From NCBI GenBank assembly GCA_016165875.1, contig JABBOT010000016.1:10788063-10852062 (forward strand): a stretch of DNA of 64,000 nucleotides, given 5' to 3'. This DNA comes from Acanthopleura granulata. Its lineage: Eukaryota > Mollusca > Polyplacophora > Chitonida > Chitonidae. The notes below the pieces were generated by a model. It saw nothing but the letters and a program-made list of their open reading frames with translations. It was not told the origin of the DNA and made no database searches. The translations under genes were made by a program, and so were the position numbers. This document shows, piece after piece, positions 50,601-61,100 of the stretch. Within the stretch, counting starts at the first letter, position 1, and each line of letters opens with the position of its first letter.

Positions 50601-50963
50601 CAGAAACATTTTGTTTCTGTATTCTCTAATGAAATGTACAATATCTGCTTTAACATGCTGAAATAAAAATTCAGCAATTCAGTTCAAATGAAAGCAATTC
50701 AGACTCATTCTCAATCTTTATCATTTCACCTTGCTTCAAAGGTACAGACACATGACATGTTTTGACACCTTAGTAGCTCTTTAAGACTGAAAGACAAAAT
50801 AGCCATCTTTGAGTGTATATATAGCCAACAACACTAGTTTCCCTGGAGATACGTAAGCCTAGCTTTAATGGGAGCTGGCCGTTGACAACGCTCTTTCATG
50901 CTGTGTTACGTGAAGTTTGCTGGGAACCAGTAGCTCTCCACTAATACTGTGTGTTGGTATCGC

Positions 50964-51105
50964 ATACAGGAATACTTGCCATTAACTTGCCAAGGGTCAT
51001 TGGCTTTCTGGTTTCTGGACACTCTGGTTTCTTCTAATCATTATACTAGCCACCATTGTGTTCGTAAAAAATTATTGAGTGTGACTTTAAACAAATATCA
51101 GATAA
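50964..51105 (+). mobile_element. SINE fragment, family B 3' half (diverged)
   Basis: TTAACTTGCCAAGGGTCATT, CTGGACACTCTGGTTTCTTC, CTAGCCACCATTGTG, TTATTGAGTGTGACTTTAAA, CAAATATCAGATAAAT follow the family B order seen at 59,720-59,855 and 63,150-63,285. Divergence is substantial. Confidence 0.55.
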
Positions 51106-51629
51106 ATTAACACAAGTGACCATCAGGAGTGTGATATGGCAAAATTTAGCTGAAAATATATCGCAGGGCATATTCCACGGATGTTTGAAATGGTCTATAG
51201 GTGTAACTCAAGAAAACACATTCCACTTAGCTCCCTTGAAGAAAATCTTCCACGTATGAAAACAGAAATGGTGTGACTAAAGTGTACGTCTGCTACAACT
51301 TGAAGACGGTGAAGCGATTTGCTTTCGGACCAAGACGTTGAAAAGGTAAGCATTTTGATTGTGACATATGAATTTTATATGTTAAACTGATATGACAGAC
51401 TGCCATAACATCAAATTAATACCGTACGAACCGATTTTCCCAATATCGTATGTGCAACGTACGAAAGTTTGAAGCTGAAGTAGAAGTAGTGCCAGCCAAG
51501 TGGTGGTCAAGTAATAGGAGGGTCGGAAATTGTAGCGGATGCAAAGCGCCCAACCTAGTGAGAAAAATGCAACGCAGAGCCGAACTGGTTGGGTGAATAT
51601 TGGACGGTAGGTGGCCGAGTGTGCCCATT

Positions 51630-51810
51630 AATGTTCAATCGGACCTTCCCATGGCGTTCTAGTGTAGTGGAAAGGCCATGTGATTACTGACAAGCCGAGT
51701 GGTATCGGCACGAATGTAGCTCAACTGATCAAACGATGCACTGATGACCTAGCAGCTCTGTAGGGTAGGGCAGGGCATTAATCTGCTGTCAGCTTTACTC
51801 GTGGAGCTAG
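51630..51810 (+). repeat. Dispersed repeat shared with 52,900-53,040 (copy 1)
   Basis: GACCTAGCAGCTCTGTAGGG...AATCTGCTGTCAGCTTTACTCGTGGAGCT... recurs at 52,966-53,035 as GACCTAGCAGCTCGGTATGG...AATCTGCTGTCAGCTTCGTTCATGGAGCT. The class is unknown; it is probably another SINE-like family. Confidence 0.6.
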
Positions 51811-51947
51811 TCGAGTGGTAGCCTGAAAGCTGAACTGGATAAAACCTTTGAAACTTTGAACTATTGAAATTTGCTCCTGAAACTGAACTTGAATTTACTT
51901 ATACTTGGATATTTTGGGTGATGAGGCGTTGTTTATTGGAGTCTCAA

Positions 51948-51966
51948 CCCCCCACCCCCACCCCGG
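51948..51966 (-). other. C-rich run, minus-strand quadruplex candidate
   Basis: C6-A-C5-A-C4 followed by GG, about 180 bp 5' of the MSH4 start codon. The minus strand can supply four G-tracts if the longest run is split. Whether it lies in a promoter is unknown. Confidence 0.4.
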
Positions 51967-52145
51967 CCTCATCAGTTCAGCCTACTTGAATGTATTCATA
52001 AAATAATGTAAAAGCAGCAAAAATGCAACAAAACTTATGCTGTTCTATTCTCTCAACAATGATAAGATCTGTGTTAAACGATTATTACAGTACTGATATG
52101 TCCAATTGTTTTTAAGGATCTTTTGTCAGACTAAGCATTGTCAAG

Positions 52146-52176
52146 ATGACAGCTGCATGGAAACCTCCTAAGTACA
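52146..52176 (+). CDS. MSH4: MSH4 exon 1 (first coding part)
   Basis: Ten codons plus one base, encoding [10 protein letters not shown] and ending at TACA|GTGAGT. Joined to exon 2 it gives PPKYNFSLLETP, which parallels the N-terminal RYNF.LQETP of vertebrate MSH4 and supports both the start and the junction. The 5' UTR extent is unknown; TTTTGTCAG at about 52,121-52,129 could even be an acceptor. Confidence 0.72.
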
Positions 52177-55100
52177 GTGAGTATGATTCAGTTGGATCCT
52201 CAATTTATCTGTGGTGACAACTATGGAATAGTCATGACATAGCCATACAAATGTGGCTCAACTGATCTCATGGTGCACTCACATCCCAAACAGAATATTA
52301 GTTTTTAACAATGTAATTTTGTCCTAAACTGCATAAAACTGGTTTCAGTCAAAGCACAAAATGGGATGCTTCAAAACAAACAGGCATAGTCCCTACTCCA
52401 ATATGTAACACTAAATCAAACAATTTCAGCACACAAGTGGCCTTCACTTCCATGGGTTGGTTGCCATTTTTGGCTGCCATACATGACCTGGGAATTCGGG
52501 TACAAACATCATAAGCTGTCAAGCTATAAATAGATCGAGGGTCACACAGTGCTTTAGTTCACCCAGTACACTTCCCACTCATCTTCTGACGTTTTTCCTG
52601 TACAGCATGTAACACTTTGCCAAAGGTCAGGGAAGCCTAGTAAAGAAAACCACATGATGAGAGGACAGAGGTTTCACGATGTCACATGACATGAAACTGA
52701 TCATTGCGTGAAATTTAGGGTCCAAACATGGCAGAAATATATCGAAGCAAAGATGCTTTGTCAAAACACCAAGGATTTACTCCACCTCCATGTTGATCAC
52801 AACATAAAACTGAAGGTAAAGTTGTATGCAGACATGATTTATGTGTTCACCCATGCAGAAATCCACCAGGTCAGGGTTTTGTTTCAGATTTAATACTTAA
52901 GATTTAAGAAAGCTGTTGAGGTAGAACAGTGGGCTCATCTGGGTTCCTACCAGGAGTGCATGAAGCCGACCTAGCAGCTCGGTATGGTAGTACATTGTTA
53001 AATCTGCTGTCAGCTTCGTTCATGGAGCTTAGTCATGACAGTGTAGTCCATCAAGACTGGCTCACTGTGCTGTCTGCAGGAAAAGTCCATTCCATTGAAT
53101 AAACGTGTTAGACCCATACCAGGGTTGAGGAATTTAGTCAGCATGGTTTATTGAGTGCTAGCTAATGAGAGAGAAATGAGTTGGAAATTTGCATTTCTAG
53201 AATGATGTTTTCCAGAGTTACTGATGCACTAATATCAGACTTTGAATACCATACTGTGTGCTTATTATGACCACTAAGGTCTTAATATCCAGTCTTCTCT
53301 GACTTTGCAACAGGGTTATTTGTGTCTAGAATGTTGTGTAACAGAAACTTCTACCCACCCATAATCCTGTAAGTATAAATATGTTTATGGAGTAATCTAG
53401 AGTGTGGATCAAAACAGACATTCGGGTAATATTTAAGAAATCCAATAATATTCCCTTAGAATCTTTTCTCTCTTCCACACAGACTTCTCCTTGCTGGAGA
53501 CCCCAGACACTGCCTTGATCCCAAGCAGGGGACCTCTCACAGGCTCTGGTACACCCATAAACAGATTCTCCACTCCCAGGCGCTTATATCCCGCAGGGGA
53601 CTCCAGTACAAGCAGTAGGTCAGGGCTACAGCTGAGCGTTTAAATTCTGTGCATCCCCCAAGGACTGCCCAGTTTCCTCCCACCATAATGTTGGCCGCCG
53701 TCCTAGAAGGGAAATATTCTCGAGTACCGTGTAAAACACCAATCAAGTAAATAAATTTTAAAAACCTAAGCATCAACACTCATTGATTAGAAAAGGAAGA
53801 AAAAGAAGATGATCAAGCTTCATTCTGTTAGTTTGATCTTGACTGCATGCTTCTAGAAACTGTACTTTGATTTGATTTACAATTACAACAACTTGGCCAA
53901 GATTTACAAACCTTCTAACTCTGATTTGATTTACAGCACCAGCAACTTAGCCAAGATTTTCCAATCTTCCATAGAAGTCATATTGTTTGTGTTTCTGTTT
54001 TAATACAAACAATCAAGCAGAGTATTGTCATTGCATTTCAATGTCAGATGTCATGGTTCAAATTCTGTTCAAGAGATTATTTAGTTAGAAGCTAATTATT
54101 GTTAATGCCAGGAGGGCCTTCGATAGCTGATTGGACTTGATGACCTCTACCAGATGTTTGTAGCATTTGATGATTAAGGTGTCAAGCTCAAATCAAACTC
54201 TTGCTGGTCCTCCTATGACTTTACATCAGGATAAATCGATAGGTTGCTTTAGTATTTCACTTAAACTTGGGCAGAGAGTATTAATGGCTTTTCCAAGGGC
54301 TCTTAATTTTGATGTTATATGAAATTACAAGTTAGGTACAGTATTTAAAAAATTTAATTTGTCTGAAGCAAATTATGACAACTTGATATTACTGTAATTA
54401 AAAACATTTTGGAACCAGTGCAAACAGTTTGTATGACAATGCAACAGTTGTATGACAATTGCTGAGTATTACAATACCAAGAACAGTCCAAGAGTATGGG
54501 ATCATGATAATAATTTCACCACCATGTGCCTTTTTTGTTTTCCTTTTATCTTAGTGTGGCACCCATATCAGGGAGCAGTTCCATTTCGTCGAGTGTAAAC
54601 ACTCCAAGGAATACCCCAAGCTCTGCTCATGCCAGAGACCCAAGGTCTTCCAGAGCCGGGACCCCAGGGTCTGCCCAAGCTGGGACTTCGGGGTCAAGTG
54701 AGACCCCATCTGCCTCCAGCTCTTCAATGCCAGGAGAAGAAGAGTCTTCTGTTATTATTGGTTGGTCATGCGAAAAGGGAATATGGATTATTGCCATGTG
54801 GTTTACTTGTTTGTTCTTTTCTGTAGTACTGCACTATTTCTGCATATAGCTGTGCTTTGAATGTTCATCTGCATGTCCCTCTTTGCTGTTCAACAAGTGT
54901 AGATGTTTGCCTCAGCATAACTGCAGAGAATGATAAGCTTTTACACAGTTTGGAATGAACTTCTTTTAGGCAAGAGATGTTCCCCATTGAAATTTTTCTG
55001 ATTATTTCAAGAACATAGGTCAATGTGTCAAATTTGGCTATTCGCTCATTAGTGTGGGTTTTGTGAGAATAGAACAATAAGACACAGTGGTATATACACA

Positions 55101-58100
55101 GTTTAAAATAAGCATGTTTACATAGATATCAGATGTAATTTGTAATGATCCTCCATACATATTGAATTAAAAAAGGGAAACATTTCTTGTCTTGTGTAAG
55201 TGTGTCGTGTCCTAGCTGGTATTGTGGGTATGGTTTCTCCATGATGGCTACTGGCAGGTAACATCAGGCTTTCAAACTGGATGTGTACAACCATACTCAC
55301 ACAACTTTACACCCCTGAAACCAGATATACATGTGTTAATAACACATATCTTACAATATCAAGAGTCTGGGGAGGGTGGATTTAGGTGTGCAAATCACAT
55401 GCATGTTCAAAAACTAAAAGCCAGGCCTGTAACATCATTGTTTTTTTTTTCTTTTCTGACATTGTTTGATTCATTTAGTTGAAACAATTACATCTCTGGT
55501 TCATGCTTCACTGGGCATTGATTTAGTTTACATTATGAATATCGTAATTCACCCAAGTGCAAACCATGTCTCATTCACCATCCAATTAGCACTGAACCTG
55601 ACTTTAATAGAGAATCATCCAGGGTGTCACCAAGCCATCACTGGCGAGGTTGGTTCACCTTTATTCACGGTTCCAAACAGTTATTGAGTGTACTTGAAAT
55701 TTGTTGAAAGGTTTTCAGTACCTTGAAAATCCTTGAGAAAGAGGTTATTTTGGGATAAGTCCTTGAAATTACTTGAGTTTTCAGTGTATAAAATCATGCA
55801 TATTGCATTGTTTGTGGAATAAACTGATAAATAAGCCTCATAAGTAATATGCATTGATCTGCATATGAAAGTATAGTTTAACTGAATGGTTCTTGGTTAT
55901 TAGGTCCTTGTAAAACAGTTGTGTCTGAGGGGTTGAGGTCGGGAAGGTTTGATTGCCTCCATGTCCATTTCGATTCAAATTGACATGTAACATTAATATA
56001 GTACTAAGATGTAAGACCTTCTCTCCACACATTTTTTTACTTCAGAAATCAGGTGGTCTTATTTTTGGTCTAACAGTCTACTATGGTACTGTGAAGCCAA
56101 ATGCATGTTACTCCTTTATACACTGTGTGAAACAATTATGCTTGAACATCTGGCTGGCCAGTTGTGTATCACAAATGAAAAGCACTAGTAGACTAAGTAT
56201 GTGAGATGTACTTACATCTGTGACAGCTGTGACAGAGGGGCGAGGTCAGGCCCGGGGGGAGGTTGGCATCGCCTGTATGGATCTGAGGACTCCAGTGTTG
56301 GTCCTCTCGCAGTTTTGTGACACGGCCACGTACGTGACAACCATGACTAAACTACAAATGTACAACCCCATAGAAGTAAGTCAAAGGAAAAAACTGCATG
56401 AAATAAATGGAGCATCAGGCTCCAGGATCGCGGAGCTGTCTTAGACATAGTCTTATCTTCAAAACAGTTTATTGTGCTAAAGTTGTGACTTTAATCTGAC
56501 TAAGTCTGACAATAAGTCAAAGCTTTGTGATCTTGGGACCAGGTCCCAGTTGCATGAAGCGCACTTAATTAAGTATTCCCTTAACTGCAATGACAGCGTA
56601 TTGTAGAGACAGGAAGTGCGCTTAGCTAACTGCTACTTGGCACTAAGTATGCTTCATGAAACCAGGGCCAGTTCTCTGAACCACATATTTTTTGTTGTAG
56701 ATTATCTTACTGTAGATTTTTTTGACTGAATTAAATGCAGTCATTGGTGTGAATTGTATGCAAGACAGGCTTTGTGGACCATGCAGCAAGTGACACGGTA
56801 CGCTGACAAAAGGTTCATGGAGCCCGAGAAATCCTTGAATTATTAATGGAATGTGAATTTGAAATTTCCAACCCTTGATTGTCATGGAACTTGTGGCCAG
56901 GTCATTGAAATGTTTGTCTATGTAGATTAATTAAAAACTAACTCTTGACATTTAAGCTGAGTGAGAGTTTAATTTGTTGTTGATATTAATGATATCAGTA
57001 CAGTGTATTGGTTTAATATCTGTCAAATAGTGGTCAGTGAACTGGTAATGGAAGTTCCGGAAATGTTATGCATTTCTATCTGAAAAAAGCAAGTCATGGA
57101 ATTCATCAATTATGTTGTCACATGAACTTTGAACACTGTATAATAAACTTGAAATAAAAAAGGGTACTTACAGTTTTACTTTATAAAATGGAAGTTCTTT
57201 TTATTTCAGATTATTCTACCACACACTGCAGGAGAAAGGGGAAGCATGACAAACCTGTTCAAAATTATCAATGATAATTTTGTGGGCTCCAGTATTTCAA
57301 CCATACAGAGGAAGTACTTCAATGAAACAAAAGGTGTGATGTGATTATTCATTTAATGAATAAATAAATAAGAGGGTATTTTTGTGATTTTATGCAGACT
57401 TTCTGGTGAAGAAAAATTGTGCACTTAATATGGACAGTGAATTGTAAAATTACTTAGCGGCACTTGAGAAAAATAAAACTCAGCACAGTAATGAGGAGAT
57501 AACTCTGTCAAAATGGGAGATAACTCATAACTCGGACCAAACACTCGCTATTCACACCAGCTCATTGAAATGTAACAGTTTTTCGACCTATTATTTGAAC
57601 TTGATATTCGGAGATCTGCGGGGAATTTGTTGAGTTCAGGCAGTGGACTTGGTGTTGTGATGAATGTAAGTCCGTCTTAACATGACAAAAGAGCAATACA
57701 CCTACCAGTCAGTCAGTGTATCCAGAAGAGTTAATTCACTGTATTAAAAGATAAGCATTGAAATCACACAGCTGTGAAGTGGTACGTGGCATTAGACAAG
57801 ATGACATAAGTCTCTTGCAAGAATGTCACAGCTTGGAAATTAAAGTTTGGATAAGAGCCAATTAAATTATGTTAACATTTAGTATTGTTTTTATACCTGG
57901 TATGATTTGTTTTCCCAGGTTTACAGATGATAAAACAACTTCGTGTGCTGGAAATGAACACATTGGACATGGATTTGGCATCAAAGTAAGTCTTCTAGCT
58001 GGGACAGAGGTAATGATCTGACATAATTTGGCTGTAAACATGTGCAAACTGTGTTTTATAAACATGAGTAAAGAATGGGATGTGTCCAAAACATTATAAA

Positions 58101-61100
58101 AATAATATGTCTCTTCTAAATAATTACAGGTGACTTTACATAAAGACTGAAAGTGTAGTTTTGTTTGTTGTGTGTGTGGAAAATGTTTGAATTTTGTTAT
58201 CAAAACATGTGAACTCAGATGTTTATACCTAATTAGGACAACTAGCCCTTGATTAAATTTTTATATGTCACAATTCAGATACTAAAAACAGAAAAGCTGT
58301 ACCATTTGGATTCCTCTTTTCAGCACTGTTTACAGTGGAAAGGTAGGAAAAATGTTATTTGGACACCCTACCCAAACAGAATGGTCTCATAAACAGCTGT
58401 TTGGACACCCTCTTATACTCATTTCTGGCTGAGCTCTTGTGGGGAAGTATTTGTTAAATACATATAGTTTCCAAAACCCCTGCAAAGTCTCTTCTTCACT
58501 AGGCTGCTACTTTTTGTGGAAATGATCTTGTGCACAGTGTTGAAAGCATATGATTTAACAATAAAAACAGGGTCCTCAGTGACCAGCACACTGGCTCAGC
58601 GTAATGACCCTAGGTGCCTCTCACCAATGTGTTCACTGTGAGTTCAAGCACAGCTCATTGTTACGTGCAAGCACGTTGGTTTCCCCAGGTCTCCTCTCAC
58701 CATAATGCTTGTCACTTTTGTGTAAGGAAATGCTCTTGTGTATGGCATAAAAACACCAACAAAATAAATAAATAATCAACAGCAAAAACTATACAATTAT
58801 TTCTATGCTTGTACAGGTACTACTGTCTGTCAGCGGCTGCAGCGTTGATGAAGTATGTGGAGTTCATCCAGAACATCATGTTTGCCCCTGAGTCTCTTAA
58901 GGTCATCTTCAAGGGCAGTGAAAATACCACCATGATTGGTGAGGACCAGTTTGTCACAGATCATTTGCTGTCATCATGGCTAAGGCTGTTTGAGTCATCA
59001 CAGTCAACTGCCATATACCACAAGCCTCCCACCAATGCTGTCTTTGTGTGTTCAAGTCCAGCTCATGCTTGCTTCCTTTCCAGTTGTACATTGGAAGGTC
59101 TGCCAGCAGTCTGTAGATGGTCGTGGGTTTCCCCAGTGCACTGCCCGGTTTCTTCTTACCATGATACTGGCCGCTGTTGTAAAAGTGAAACATTCTTGAT
59201 TACTGCGTAAAACGCTAATCAAGTCAGTGTATAATTGCTGCAGAATACATGAATTTAGACAGGTTTCTAATTTTATCACTTGAAAGTTGTCATGGAAAAA
59301 TGCTGTGTTGTTTAATGTGGTTACACAGGAGGAGAGAGAGGCGCAAGTTTTTATATGTGAGGATGAGAAATTTTAGCTGATTGTAATGGAAATCAGGATT
59401 TTCCAAGCATCTAATATTTTACCATAATGGCCAAAAGTAATCATTTTAGTAATGGGATAAGCTATTAGAAGACATTTAAGCTGATTTTGATGGAAAACAT
59501 TGTTTTTCCTGTATACAGTATTTTTATTTTTGGTTTAACATCCAGAAGGGACAGTTAAAGCTATGGCCGTGTTTTAGTGGCTAAAGACACGTGAATTTCA
59601 ATCGGTAGCACTCACAAAGTGCAGGTTCAAACCCAGCCATGGACAAGGAGTTGGTGGATTATCCTCGCTCATTGAAGACCACTTGTCTTCCACCATTGTG
59701 TTGGGAATATCTGCATGTCATGCGGGAAAGTTGATCAGTAACTTGCCAAACCTCAGTGGATTATGCCGGGCACTCAGATTTCCTCTATCCATAAAACTGA
59801 CTGCCCTCATGTAAGTGAAAAATTCTGCCATCAAGCAACAAATGAATAAATGAATATAAAATAATTTGTTGATTAAAATTGGCAAATTGGTATTTCCTCA
59901 TTAATGTTCATATTGTTACTTTTAACTTGACATTGTAACTTTCATTTGTGGTTTTATACATACCCTAAATGACCTAAAATTTCGTCCATGTATAAGTTGC
60001 TTATTTTCCCTGATTCTGAGACTTGTATTGAATGTAGAATGTTGTTTTGAGATTTGTTTGGAAAGTTTCATGATACCCTACTGGAAATCATCACCAGCAA
60101 TAATATTTTAGGACATTTATTTGCCTGTGAAGATGCACTTTTTTGAAATTTACAGTACATTCAGCGTTCTTTTTCAGATGCATCAACTGCTCGGAGCTTA
60201 GAGTTGGTAGAAAACATGAAAGACCCAAGAAACCGCCATAGCTTGTATGGAATCCTTAACTTTACAAAGACGGTTGGGGGTGCCAGATTTCTACGAGCAA
60301 ATATTCTTCAACCTCCTTGTGGTAAATCATGTATGCCTTTGCTACACTGGCCTTTAAATTGTCTCTAGTTTCTATAATTTTGTGGAACAAGATGACAAGA
60401 TTTGCCTTGAGAAAATTAAATTTTAAGGTTGATAGAAAGTGTTGAAACTTGTTTCACTTCATTATATAACATGTTTAGGACTTGAAATATTGCCTGTGGT
60501 GCTGACATTATCGAAAACATGTTAACAATATTAAACAAAGTAAAATACCAGTCTCTGTGATTTTTGCTTTGTCAGTGAAGCATAAAATTGTTTCATTCTG
60601 TTTCATTGCTTTCAGAAACAACCCCCCCCCAAAAAATTAAACTATACTCATTTTTGAAATAAACATTCTAATGGAATTGAAAGGGATTGTTGATCCTGTA
60701 GAGTGAGCTCTTCTTCTACATCCATGAATATTATTGGACTTTCTCTCAACAATGTCCTAATAATATAAAATTATAAACAGAGCAGATATCACCAAGCAAT
60801 CATGAAGTCTTTCTTTCCTTTCTCACTCTGGCAGACTTGGACACAATCACTTTACGACAGGATGCAGTTACAGAGCTGACAGAGAATGAGGAGCTGTTCT
60901 GTAACCTGCAGGTGGTTCTTGGAAGATTCCTGGACATTGACCACCTGCTCTCACTCTGCATCCAGATCCCCAAACAAGAGACTGTCAGGACCGCAGAGAG
61001 GAAAATCACACACATCATATACCTGAAGCACACGCTGGAACTTGTGGAGCCATTGACAGCCGTGTTGGAGGAGTGCATAAACCCACTGTTCAGAGCATTT

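Noticed and set aside
54526..54849. Hydrophobic C-terminal extension after MSH4 exon 3
   Set aside because: Reads past the exon 3 donor into intron; joining 54,760 to 56,227 restores the conserved connector sequence.
58809..59210. 133-codon frame starting at MSH4 exon 7
   Set aside because: Only the first part (to 58,938) is MSH4; the rest reads through the GTGAGG donor into a SINE.
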